From Panaeolus papilionaceus (taxonomy: Eukaryota > Basidiomycota > Agaricomycetes > Agaricales): 64,000 nucleotides of DNA. Location of the stretch: contig JADNRZ010000011.1 in the NCBI GenBank assembly GCA_015501605.1, positions 1,674,001 to 1,738,000 on the forward strand, written 5' to 3'. Below, one piece after another: positions 12,001-22,405 of this stretch; the first letter of the stretch is position 1, and each line of letters opens with the position of its first letter. Under the pieces are notes generated by a model that searched no databases, was not told where the DNA came from, and saw only the letters and a program-made list of their open reading frames with translations. The position numbers and the translations under genes were made by a program.

Positions 12001-12244
12001 CAATGCCAACCTACAATGATGAATGGTCAGTTAAAATGTTACTGCAATATTTTCAAAAACAGACCTTGGCCATTGCATGTGGAATTGCAGCACCTGGAAA
12101 AGCATTTCCGCTTGAAGCAGTGCCGATGAAGAGGTTTACCAATGAGGCGAAGTCTGTCGCTGCAGAACAAGGGCTTATTGATACACCCAAAACAATTGCT
12201 AAGGCCTGTAAACAAGAGAGCCGCATCACAAAAAGGCCGTGCAT
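9047..12244 (-). CDS. GH92 alpha-1,2-mannosidase family protein, secreted
   Basis: The N-terminus (MRLSCLQALAIVLGVSIS) is a signal peptide; a second possible start lies six codons earlier. The mature part opens DFASLVNLFIGTASSGNAFP, GAAIPHAMAKV, the N-terminal beta-sandwich signature of glycoside hydrolase family 92. Near the C-terminus HYCSIPGNDDSGAMAS contains the GNDDSGAM motif with the conserved catalytic acidic residues, followed by LLGLYPVPASRQLLIGSP. The coding region is cut by a dozen or so short introns, giving a protein of roughly 750-800 residues, normal for the family. Family 92 enzymes are calcium-dependent exo-mannosidases that trim alpha-mannose from glycoproteins or fungal wall mannan. 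A TATA box lies upstream. The family is certain; linkage specificity is inferred from known members. Confidence 0.9.
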
Positions 12245-12333
12245 GAAGAAGACGCAGCAGACTTAGGTGCTCAAAAGCTTGGGGAGGTGTCTTTGATTCT
12301 GGCTGAGAAGCTTATAATCACTCCACCTCAGTG

Positions 12334-12343
12334 TTTAAATATA
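12334..12343 (-). promoter_or_regulatory. TATA-like box of the GH92 gene
   Basis: TATATTTAAA on the minus strand, 90 nt upstream of the GH92 start, the same distance as in the GH12 gene. Confidence 0.5.
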
Positions 12344-12344
12344 G

Positions 12345-13581
12345 GTGTAGGAATCAGCAGACAACGCTGGCACGAAGAAGAATTTTGGCAAGATGCTGAG
12401 ATACCTCATAATATTTCTATTCATGGAGGAAAGAAGGTTGGATAGCATATGGGTTGTGAGGCTAGAGCATAGTAATCCGGGGCGATGTTATTTCCTGGTA
12501 TCTCGTGACTGGAAAGATGGTTGGAGATGTCCGAAAGCATAGGGCGCGTGTACCGTGTTGTAACGTATAAAAATTATGACGCCTGCAGAAGGGCATAGAA
12601 GGAAAGAATCAAAGGCACATTCGATACCATGGCGAAGCATTTATGCATGATTTATAACAACTTGAAGAAGGCCTAGTCACGGTCAAGTTTCAACAGGTCA
12701 TCACCAGTGTTGCAGCCGTGGTGGAAGAGCAAAAACAGCCAGACAGCTGGATAGGTAGAAAATATCCCTTTCCCAAAATTTCTGACAAAGTCTATTTCAG
12801 ACACTTCAAGATCCTTTGCCAGTGGTCACTGGCCAACACAACAAGTACAACCTAGAAGAATTATGGCGGGCCACTACCCCAGATTTTATGCCATAGCTGG
12901 AGCAACAACCAAAAGACAGCGACCCAAAATTCCCAGTAGCATATTAAAACTGAGTCCATAAAACCCAGGTAATAATTTTTGGGGAGCGAGGGTGGACGAA
13001 GACAAGTTGAAGGAGTCGAGGAGGCCATATGGGAAGTTCCCTTATTCTCCCCCCCACGGACATCACGGAATTTGCCGATGTCCATTTATGGCAGGAGGCA
13101 CAACCCATCTTCAACATCGAAGTTCGCATCAAGTTCGAATTTTGAAGTATTTATCAAGCTATGTGTAGGATATTGTGCTTCGTATTTAAAAAAATTATTA
13201 TTATTCGTTGTCCTGACAAGAGTGTGACTACATCCCTAGTACAACAACTTGAACAAGTTGTTAATTAATAATCAACATCAGATAGCATAGATCATTAGAT
13301 GTGGTCACAATTATGCACACACATTTGATTGAAATAATTTACATATTTGAAATAGTGCAGTTCTACCCGGAAGCGAGCAAGGGAGCGAACAGGTTAGAAC
13401 ATTGTCTTTGAGCGAACGGGTGGACACGTGAATCATCTTTCTCGTGCCTCCACCTATGTTCGTCAAGAGTCTCTCGTGCAAAGGCACTATAGAGAAATAC
13501 TTTCACTTGCTTCTTTGGAACTCATAAATTCTATTTCGTCTACTACTACCCAATACAAATCATAAAACTCCAAACTGCAGC
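12345..13581. other. Gene-poor left flank of the retrotransposon
   Basis: AT-rich DNA between GH92 and the first retrotransposon gene. The last 250 nt or so should contain the element's 5' terminal region and promoter. The word GAGCGAAC occurs twice (about 13393 and 13412). I found no long direct or inverted match to the 3' flank by eye, so the element's left end is not fixed. Confidence 0.4.
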
Positions 13582-15238
13582 ATGCCACATATCACCTCTG
13601 ACCCGACAAAGGACACATGTCCCTCATTTGAAGATGAGGAGTATGACCTGATTAGGCAAACTCTCATTGCAGGACACCAGGGTCCGAACGGCATGACCAA
13701 TGAAGAAGCCGTAGCAAGGCTGAGAGAGTCCTGGACGAAGTCAAATGAGAAGAAGATTGAGGCATGGAATTTGCAAGAAACACAGCGTAAGGAAAAAGAG
13801 GCAGAAGACGAGAGACTCGCAAAGGAAGCAGCAGCTGCCGAGGAGGAGAAGAAGAGGCTGGAGAAGGAGGCAGAAGAGGAGGCAGAGCGCAAGGCCCTAG
13901 AGAAGAAGAAGCCAAAGATCAACTCATTCGACGCAAGCAAGAGTATAGGCTCATACATTGAACCTCAGCCGTCCTCTTTCGCCCTCAACAAGCTAGCCAA
14001 CCTCAGCTACGTAGAGCTCGACTATTTTACAACCAGAGGATGCAAGCAAGCTCAGGAGGAAGTCGAGCAAGCGTCCCACAACACAACATTCGGCCTGACA
14101 AGCCTTGCAGGTTCAAATGCGGACGAAGCAGGAGGGTTAGGTTTGCAACCTCTGTCATCACTGCGGCTGCTGAAAGGTATTCGTCGGGATGAAGAGCTTT
14201 CCTGGGCAGAAATGCTCAATGCAAAGAACACAATGCTGAGCTTCATGACGAAGGCACAGGTGTGGCCGCAACAGCACATGCAGTGCATCGCTAGGTTCTT
14301 TTGGGCCCTCGAAAACCACCCTATACGGAAGACATCCGCCCTAGGAGAGAAGATTGCAGTCACCTATCAAGGTCGAGCACGCCGCGAGTGGCATGATGCC
14401 CTGGAGCGTGATGAAGGTTTCAACCTGGCGCTAATTGATGAGGCCCTCATGAGAAGCATTGCAGACGAGGTGCTGGAAAAGACACGGAAAGCAGAAGCAG
14501 AAGCTGTAAGCATCGTCTCTTGGTGGAGTATAATTACACAAACTCACCATATGAATCTCCCCCACATGCCTGCCACGATACCCTCCTCCAAACCTCAAAT
14601 CGCAAACGCACTCGCAATGCAATTGCCATAACAATCATGATCCACAAATGCAAACGGGCAATGCACAACGTCATGGGCCACTATAAATCGCAAACTAACA
14701 CATCTGCAATCAGCTAAGAAATGAAATACGCAATTTGCAAATCCAGACACGTACCCCAAGTGGAAAACGGTCTCGTCGCTATGATTCCCCATCACCAGAC
14801 CGCTATCGCAAACGCTCCAAGTCCCCCTATAGGGATGAGCCACACCGCAAGCGCCTTCGATCGCGCTCACCAGCCAGATCTGCTAGAGCAAGCAAACATG
14901 GTCAGAACTCATCAAGGTCAGCCAAGCGGGAGAAATCGCCTTTTCGCAGTGGCACAAACTCCCAGGCGACTGGAGTCTGTGCCGTATGTCTTGGATTGTC
15001 GCGCAAAGACCACGAATTCACCAAATGTCAAGCCACAAAACTGTGGAATGGAAACGAAAGATGGGCGCACAGGAACAGCGAAGGAAAACTTACCTCACCA
15101 GAGGGAGAAGTTCTCTGCTTCGACTGGCAGCTATCCAGAGGATGCAACTCCAACAGCTCACGACACAGACATGCATGTGCAGGTTGTGGAAAGTCAAGTC
15201 ATGGGGGTCAAGACTGTCATCTCGCAGAGAAGAACTAA
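13582..15238 (+). CDS. Gag-like protein of the DIRS-type element, spliced, zinc knuckle at the C-terminus
   Basis: Exon 1 (13582-14505) encodes a helical protein with a long charged coiled coil (Glu/Lys/Ala-rich, about residues 60-110), followed by a globular part with YFTTRGC and HMQCIARFFWALENHPIR, typical of capsid-like proteins of these elements. A canonical GTAAGC donor at 14506 and an AG at 14745-14746 remove 241 nt in phase 0. Exon 2 then reads TRTPSGKRSRRYDSPSPDR, an Arg/Ser-rich basic stretch. It ends with CFDWQLSRGCNS and HACAGCGKSSHGGQDCHLAE, a zinc-knuckle-type motif for nucleic-acid binding. The joined protein has about 470 residues. The Pol frame overlaps exon 2, shifted by +1. 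The intron is inferred from the continuous frame and splice signals. Confidence 0.75.
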
Positions 15239-17072
15239 GGGTCTCACACCTTACCACGCCCCAAACTGGATCAAGCAACTGGCCAAATTCGGACTGGACG
15301 TCAAGTATCCCAACCTCGCCAATAATTTTATTACCGGATTCAACCTCGGCATACCAACCAATTTTAATAGAACCTATGCTCCACCTAATCACCATTCTAT
15401 TTATCAATTCTCAGAAGCATACCATGATATTGTGGGGAAAGAATTTAAGAAAGAACGATATCTTGGTCCTTTCTCTCAACAAGAAGTCGAAAACCTCATT
15501 GGACCCTTCCAGTCCTCACCACTCTCTCTTGTTCCCAAGCCTGGCAAACCAGGAAAGTTTCGCGCAGTTCACAATTTCTCATTTCCCCACGACGTCACCA
15601 AGACAGTATCACCCCCTGTTTCATCAATCAATTCTACCATCAACGCTGATGACTTCCCGTGCACCTACGGTACCTTTGACACCATATGTCTCATCATCTC
15701 CCGCCTCCCACCAGGCTCCCAAGCAGCAGTTAGAGATGTGGCAGAAGCCTATCGCACTATCCCAGTGCGGCCAGAGGAATGGCCAGGCCTGGTGGTTCGG
15801 CTGGAAGGGAATGACAATTTCGCGATCAATACCAATAACAATTTTGGACTTGCGTCAGCAGGTGGAGTGTATGGTCAGGTGGCTGATGCAGGGACAGACA
15901 TTTTCCGTCATCGGGGCATTGGACCAGTGTCGAAATGGGTTGATGATCACATCTTCTTCAGAATTCAATGCATTTACCTGGCGAAATACAACCAAGAGCG
16001 TGCACAATGGAATCAAGAGATCAGACATGCAGGTGGTCAACAGCGTCAAGGTGGGTGAATCTGGTACCCAGGCAAATCGCAACCAAACGGAAAACCAGAA
16101 GAGTACGATGAGGACTGTAGTGTGCCTCTACAGGACCTATCAGCATGTTCAATGCGTTCTGAAGAAGATAGACGATATTGCTATGCTGATAGTGACATTG
16201 ATGAAGTGTCTAAACTGTTGGGCATTGAGTGGGAGGTGTCGAAAAACGTGCCGTTTCAATATAAAGTACCCTATTTCGGCTTTCTCTGGGATCTCAAAGA
16301 ACGGACTGTCACTGTCACCGACCAAAAACGATCAAAATATCTCACAGCCATCGACGAATGGGAAAAGCGATCAACACACAACTTACTCCAAACCCAGTCC
16401 TTACACGGAAAACTGCTACACGTCACCCTCATTATCCCTGCTGGTAGAGCCTACATCACCAACCTGGAAGCGCTCTTGGGTTCATTCACCGATAACAATC
16501 CTTTCGTGCCACATACCGCCCACAAAGACACTGCAGAAGACCTCCAATGGTGGAAATCCACCCTCTCCTCACCAAACCTTATACGACATATTTCTTCAGT
16601 ACCCACCACCATCCTTGACATCAAAGCCTACTCCGACGCAAGCTCCGGAGTGGGAATTGGCATCACTATTGGAGACAAATGGCAAGCATGGCGATTGGTT
16701 GAAGGGTGGAAAGCGGACAACAGAGACATTGGATGGGCCGAAGCTATTGGATTCGAATTCCTTGTCAGATTCATATGTCAGCTGGTGGACCCAGGATCGC
16801 ACATCAAGGTCTATGGGGACAACATCGGAGTTGTTGAGGGCTGGTGGCGAGGCAGGAGCAGAAACCGACAGGTCAACAAAGTCTTCCGTCGAATTCACAA
16901 CATGGCAGAGGCTCACAAATGTGTCATCTACACGTGTTATGTCCCCAGCACACACAACCCCGCAGACCCACCCTCCAGAGGGATATATCCAGACTCTCGC
17001 GACAACCTCCTCCCTGCTATGGTCATCCCCAGCGAAGTCCAACCTTTCATCACCAGTTTTGACAACACATAA
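14721..17072 (+). pseudogene. Pol (reverse transcriptase plus RNase H) with one in-frame stop
   Basis: The frame opens at an ATG (14721) lying inside the Gag intron; recognisable homology starts near 15240 (YHAPNWIKQLAKFGLDVKYP). RT motifs include PSSPLSLVPKPGKPGKFRAV, AVRDVAEAYRTIPV and the catalytic WVDDHIFFR. A TGA at 16056-16058 interrupts the frame, which then continues without shift (IWYPGKSQPNGKPEEYDEDC) through the thumb region to RNase H. RNase H acidic residues are in AYSDASSG, WAEAIGFE, VYGDN and THNPADPPSRG. Intact relatives carry a sense codon at this spot, so a single CGA-to-TGA or TGG-to-TGA change is the simplest cause. Without readthrough RNase H would not be made from this copy. 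The stop at 17072 leaves 243 nt before the recombinase. Confidence 0.8.
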
Positions 17073-17315
17073 TTCAACAGTGGATCTGATGGCAAGATCC
17101 CTATTCGGGCAAAACGATGCAGTGCAGGCAACACCACAGTACGTCCTTTTTCGAAAACCTTTAACCATAGTTATTGGTTCATCACTACTAGTATAAGAGA
17201 GCACTCCACTAACCACTTCAATCATAGAGCTAACCTCAGTGGCCGCCATATAACTGTGACACCCCCATCTCTACTCCCAGGTGCTCACACCACCTACATC
17301 CCTCCCCCTTTTCTT

Positions 17316-18566
17316 ATGAGCACGCCCTTACAATCACAGGGGAAACCGCGAAATGTCCCATTACCCACCCCCAGCCGAACCTCCCACCGTTTCAAGCCCT
17401 ACCCGCAAAATCTCCTGCTAAAGCCCTCCAACCTTCGCCCCAAATGTGCAGCAAAGGACCGGCTGAAACTGTGGATCCCAACTTCGGCAAGAGGCACATC
17501 AACATCAACCTCCCATTCCAGCGATTCCAACCCCCTGGGTTCGCTTTCAGAAGACGATTACCAACGCATCACGGAAACGATGTCACATGCCTGGGAGGAG
17601 AGTACTCGCGAAGCATATGGGGCTGGCTTGCTAGCCTTCCATGTTTACTGCGACAGCAAGAACATCCCAGACAAGGACAGGGCCCCTGCGAACCAAACTC
17701 TCATCTCAGGGTTTATCTCCAACCTCGCAGCATCATACTCGGGCAAAATGATAGCTAACTATGTTAGTGGGGTACGGGCGTGGCACATCCTGCATGGTGT
17801 CAAATGGTATCTGAACCAGGCAGAAATGGATGCCATGCTGCGGGCAGCGGAAAAGCTCACACCGGCCAGCGCCAAGCGAAAGCAACGACGCCCATACACC
17901 CTCGACTTCATAACTGCTATCCGACATCAACTAAAACTAGATGATCCACTGGATGCAGTGGTCTATGCCTGCCTCACCACCTGCTTCTGGGCATCAGCCA
18001 GGCTTGGGGAATTCACAGTCAAACGGCTGAATGGGTTTAGCCCATCAACCCACGTAACCAGGCAGCGACTACGATACGACCAAGATCGAGACGGTAACAA
18101 AGTGACTGTCCTTCACATTCCCAAGACCAAAGCAGCACCAGCGGAAGGAGAGGATGTCTTTTGGGCAAAGCAGAACGGACCAACGGACCCAAACGAGGCC
18201 CTGGCCAACCACCTCTCCATCAACAACCCACCCGACGATGCACACCTATTCTCATACTGCGTGAACAAAGGAGGCAGGACCCAGCGACAACCTATGACGA
18301 AGACCAAATTCCTGGACTGGGTCAAGAAAGCGGCAGTAGCTGCGGGTTTAGACCCCCTTCAAGGCCATGGAATTCGCATAGGCTCCATTCTGGAGTACCT
18401 GCTGCGAGGGATGCCCTTCGATGTGATGAAAACCAAGGGCCGCTGGGCAAGCGATGCATTCACCAAATACCTGCGAAAGCACGCCTTAATCCTCGCACCA
18501 TACATTCAAGCGGACGCAGCAGCCCACAGCAATTTCGTCCGATACACAATGCCCCCGGTCAGATAA
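17316..18566 (+). CDS. Tyrosine recombinase of the DIRS-type element
   Basis: An open frame of 416 residues from the ATG at 17316; the frame is also open upstream, so an earlier spliced start is possible. An N-terminal SAM-like core-binding region (EESTREAYGAGLLAFHVYC) precedes the catalytic domain. The tetrad of tyrosine recombinases is visible: Arg in FWASARLGEF (about 18000), His and Arg in GHGIRIGS (about 18365-18375), a Trp in the second His position (KTKGRWAS) and the nucleophile Tyr in FTKYLRKH (about 18469). Such enzymes integrate circular double-stranded cDNA by strand exchange. All catalytic residues are present and no lesion is seen, in contrast to Pol. The basic, Pro- and Ser-rich N-terminal extension is probably disordered. 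Confidence 0.88.
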   Translation: MSTPLQSQGKPRNVPLPTPSRTSHRFKPYPQNLLLKPSNLRPKCAAKDRLKLWIPTSARGTSTSTSHSSDSNPLGSLSEDDYQRITETMSHAWEESTREAYGAGLLAFHVYCDSKNIPDKDRAPANQTLISGFISNLAASYSGKMIANYVSGVRAWHILHGVKWYLNQAEMDAMLRAAEKLTPASAKRKQRRPYTLDFITAIRHQLKLDDPLDAVVYACLTTCFWASARLGEFTVKRLNGFSPSTHVTRQRLRYDQDRDGNKVTVLHIPKTKAAPAEGEDVFWAKQNGPTDPNEALANHLSINNPPDDAHLFSYCVNKGGRTQRQPMTKTKFLDWVKKAAVAAGLDPLQGHGIRIGSILEYLLRGMPFDVMKTKGRWASDAFTKYLRKHALILAPYIQADAAAHSNFVRYTMPPVR

Positions 18567-19190
18567 ATCAAACGGGGCAGGTCATGTTTTTTCAAACACT
18601 CAATTTGTACGTCTCCCATATTTTGACTTGCTAGCCATGCATGTCTATTCCTTCTTTTGGGTGTCGAGACCCACTCTCCGCGTCATAGACTTCATCTGGG
18701 TGTTGCGTTCTCGTCTCGACAAGGCGTGAAGAGTTCTCATCCTGCGCCGAGCGGGAAGCACTTTGTGCTTTCGCCCATCGTCTAGCAGCTCATGTATCAC
18801 CATCTCATCTTTCCTATTCGCCAGCACATCATATAGATTCATCCACTTCCCAGTGACTACCACAATAGAGTATATTTGATTCCATTGACTAATACATCCC
18901 ATCGCTATATACATCCAGGCCACGAGTGACCCTCAAAGATAATTTGTGAGCGAATAAACGGAATAATTGGAGGCCTTTTAATTATTTATATGTGTAATGT
19001 GGTTTTATATGCGGAACTTGCATTTGTCAGACACTGCAGTCACTATCCTAACCAGAAAAGACTTGATAATTATTCTTAGCCAACATTTTTACAGACACGG
19101 TGGTGATATATATTCATTATTTCTTCTGGGTTCTAATAATCCAAAAAATTATAATGCACTGGGAAAAAGAATTAAATATCCAAAATTATA
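18567..19190. other. 3' flank of the retrotransposon, no gene seen
   Basis: Should contain the element's right terminal repeats, but none were recognised. A minus-strand open frame at 18645-18923 has no domain. The segment from 18920 onward is strongly AT-rich. Confidence 0.4.
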
Positions 19191-19280
19191 AGTCGTGCAG
19201 AGGGGGAATTGAACTCCAGACCTCGGGCAACATTTCTCACACGTTATGAGTCAATAAGCCACTGCGCCATATCAGCATTT
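19150..19280 (-). repeat. tRNA-derived SINE-like element
   Basis: On the minus strand the sequence contains an RNA polymerase III A box (TGGCGCAGTGGC, 19258-19269) and a B box (GAGTTCAATTCC, 19205-19216), about 41 nt apart. This is the spacing of tRNA genes and tRNA-derived SINEs. The stems do not fold into a proper cloverleaf (the T-stem is mismatched), so it is not a working tRNA gene. It is followed by an AT-rich tail containing TTATAATTTT twice, as in SINE tails. Borders are approximate, and copy number elsewhere cannot be seen here. Confidence 0.5.
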
Positions 19281-20440
19281 ATAATTAGACCACTACGGGT
19301 CCTACGAGCTAACTGGGGAGAAGGGTGGAAAATGTTTCCCAAATTTGGGATGTCCGTGGGGGGGAGACCGCAGCTTCCGCATGGGCTGAGCCTTGAACTC
19401 GCGACCAACGAGCGATGGCAGGTTCGAACTTCGAAGGTTTAATTTATTCGGGGATCTTGCAGTGGGCATCATGTAACCAGAGCTCTGAAATCGTTATGTC
19501 AAGTGATAACACCATTCGAGGATTTTCAAAGCTTATTTTATAATTACATCGCTAATTATCGCTAATTATAACAGGTGTTCAAACTAAGATATGACCATAT
19601 GACCGAAATCATTCAGAGTTACTACTAGGGTTACCGTTCACTGACGACTGAGGAACTTAAAAGTATGAGAAATGAGCAGAGAGATGTAGCTTACAATACC
19701 AAAATGAAAATATCGTGCGACATCCTCTTTACATGTGCAAATAACCTTGGCTTTCCTTCGAATGAAATTCGCTTTCAGAAGGACATAGCGTCCTTGAGTT
19801 TACCCGTGATGGTGTATAATCGCCTCAGTCATCTAATCTAGATCCCAGCTGACAGCGCCTGACAACACTGATGGTGTTCAATCTCTATCCCCCAGAACAA
19901 GCGCCGGTTTCTGACCCCATTTCTTTTCGTCGAAGAGATATGAATCAGAAAATCAAGTCTTACTCGGACGGATAAGTAAAATATTGGCCTTTACCATGTT
20001 ATCTAAGTTTGTAGGGATGAGGTTCTGTGTAAGCTCTCACAAAAATATCTCATAAATTTGACCCTGTCCATCCGTTTTGAACGGGATCCATTATCTGTGA
20101 ATCCAAGCTTATCTCGTGTGTATGAAACTTCACTACAAGTCGCAGAGTATTTTAAAGTTGCCGGCGGTGGTTCTCATTGTAAAATTCTTCAAGGAACATC
20201 ATTCGAGTCATTGCCGATTCCTGTGCAGGATCGGTAAAGGGCGGCGATGCTGGCCAAGGTCCGACCAGACCAAAAGAGGCAAGGTCAAACCTTGGCTACT
20301 GACTGCAATGGACGAACGTTCCTTGTAATCTCCCCTCACTGCTCGTCATCGCTGCTTGGTATCTTGTTACATGTCTTGTTCCAATTCTATCAGAAATTGT
20401 GAATATATATTCCCGCATCTGCATCCAGAACTAGAAAACC
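19281..20440. other. Intergenic, no gene seen
   Basis: AT-rich non-coding DNA between the SINE-like element and the SPX-RING gene. It includes a run of seven G near 19360 and a TATATATT about 35 nt upstream of the next start codon. Confidence 0.45.
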
Positions 20441-22405
20441 ATGCATTTTTCAAAAACCTATACACAATTATTGCAATCTCTTCCTCCAGAGTTGAGAGAT
20501 AATGCAATTCAATATCGTCAGGTTTGTGGATATAAATATTTGCTCAGGGTTTTGGAATTAATTTTGGTGTGTAATCTAGCTAAAGAAAGTCATCAATCGC
20601 ATAGTCGGCGAGCTTTCGCTGCTAGGTTTGGAGCCAAAGCTCTTGCAAGAGCTTATTGTAGCATCCAACTCCCCTTCAACCAGTCCTACTTCAGACGATG
20701 GAGATACCCCTGAAGCACAGAATTCAACAGATACCCCATCCCCAACGCAATTCTCACCAGCTTCCATAGTACCCAAAGTGGTCTATGAACTCAACGGTAC
20801 ACCACAGAACTTGGAACCTCAGCTGAGAATATGGCTCAATGTACCTCCGCACCCACCTAATACGACCAATATAGAGGAGATAACCGCAGAAGATCATGAA
20901 TCCATTGAAGAGCAGAGCACAGTGGACTCAGAGAGCAGGGATGGGGGCGATGATGGAGAGCACCAGTCAGGGTACGCTAGGCTTTTGTGGGCATTAAGCC
21001 AACGGGGGTGCGTCATAATAATTTCTAGTATTTCTTTGAACATTATGACTTATAATAAAACTGCTCCTTTAGAGCCATAGTCACAGATGGAGGAGATACC
21101 ACTGGTCAGACGACCGCGTACAACCCCGCAACTCAGGGTCCAGGGCACACCACACAGCCATCTCTCGCAGAACCCCAAACTCAAACGCAAGAAATTGTTA
21201 TCCCACTGGTTCACGACTCTGAATTCTTCAACATTCTTTCAACGACACTCGAATCCGTTTCCAATCATCTCACCACAGTGCATGAAGAGTTTACAGACAC
21301 CTTGGTGAAGCTTTCACATACCATCTCTGATACCGCACATCCTGCCTCAGCTGCGTCCAATGGCTTTCAACCACTAAGCCCCGTCACCATGCATGCCGGT
21401 GCTGTGAGAGTACGGGCAACGAATTTGAAGGTAAGCAGTCTCGTCGTTGTTGCTTGCACCACCAGGACCCATCGGGTTTAGGGAGGCTTAGGTCTCTCGT
21501 TATCCTGCCCCTGATTTCCACTATTCAAAAGTTGCGGACCCGAATAAGTTGTGCTGATGTCATTTTTTAGAGTGACCTGTATTCATGGCGCCAAATCTTC
21601 CAACTTTATCTGGACGCAGAGGTCTTTGAGGATATCACAGAGGCACACCGAGGAGAACATAGCATTGAGGAATGCGAGCGGCGGCTACAGATATTTGCTG
21701 ACAGAGTGGCAAAGGACGGCCTGGGTGATGGAAGAAAATTCAAGCTTAAGCAAAGCGTTCAGGCTCTAGAGACGTTCTTGAACTTGAACCTCTTCATTCT
21801 GAACTTGAAAAAGGTCTGTGCTGTTTATAAATATCCATCTCATGACGAAATTAACACATACCAATACCCACAGCTGTCTCACGCTAATTCAGAGGCTACG
21901 CGCAAAATCCTCAAGAAACACGCAAAGAGGACGGCGTTGACGTTACCCGACTCATCTCTAGCTCCATCGCCCACCTCAATAACCACTTTACCCCGACTTC
22001 TCGTCCAGGCTTTGGGAGAGAAGCTCATACCCATTATACCCTCCCTCTCCGATTATTGTTGCCATATTTGCATGGACATTGCCTTCAAACCTATTCGACT
22101 CGGATGCGCACATTTGTTCTGCGTGCGATGTCTTGTGAAAATGCAGAAGAGAGGACAAGATGATTGTCCGATGTGTCGGCAGCCGACTGTGGTTCGGGCT
22201 AATCGAAGTAGGTTTTCTCATCCTTTCTATGACTTGGTATTGACTATGATCATCAGCGAATGTAGATTGGGCGCTGCTCAATTTCATGCAAGATTGGTTC
22301 CCGCTGGAAGCTCGAGATAAGTTGAAGGCGAATGAAAGGGAGGCTGCCGAGGAAGAACTTGCAGAGCTGGGTATCGACCCAAATGCAAGCTGCATCATAG
22401 CGTGA
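20441..22405 (+). CDS. SPX-domain RING-finger E3 ubiquitin ligase
   Basis: The N-terminus MHFSKTYTQLLQSLPPELRD continues by splicing (YRQ joined to LKKVINRIVGEL), giving the first helices of an SPX domain, the inositol-pyrophosphate and phosphate sensor. A Ser/Pro/Thr-rich acidic linker follows, then more SPX helices (KQSVQALETFLNLNLFILN, LKKHAKRTALTLP). Near the C-terminus a C3HC4 RING finger is complete: CHICMDIAFKPIRLGCAH, FCVRCLVKM, CPMCR. After the RING, splicing gives a final helix ending DPNASCIIA and a stop at 22403. SPX-RING ligases are conserved in fungi; the fission yeast member Pqr1 restrains phosphate uptake by ubiquitinating transporters. A similar role is inferred. Five or so introns; start supported by fit to the SPX N-terminus. 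Confidence 0.85.

Larger units (their letters stand above)
13582..18566 (+). mobile_element. Tyrosine-recombinase retrotransposon (DIRS order, Ngaro-like), coding core
   Basis: Three coding units in sense order: a Gag-like protein ending in a zinc knuckle, a Pol with reverse transcriptase and RNase H, and a tyrosine recombinase in place of a DDE integrase. That set defines the DIRS order. No methyltransferase domain is present, which fits the Ngaro group known from basidiomycetes rather than classical DIRS1. Coordinates cover only the coding core, because terminal repeats were not recognised. One in-frame TGA in Pol is the only clear lesion; Gag and recombinase frames are open over their whole length, so the insertion is recent. 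It sits in an intergenic gap and breaks no visible gene. Confidence 0.85.

Noticed and set aside
12861..13227. Open frames on both strands left of the retrotransposon
   Set aside because: Short, mutually overlapping and without domains; AT-rich flank.
18645..18923. Antisense open frame of 92 codons just after the tyrosine recombinase, considered as an extra gene of the element
   Set aside because: No domain, no splice support, opposite strand; fits chance openness of the 3' flank.
19390..19440. A second B-box-like sequence (GGTTCGAACTTCG), considered as a tRNA gene
   Set aside because: No matching A box and no acceptor, D or anticodon stem could be drawn.
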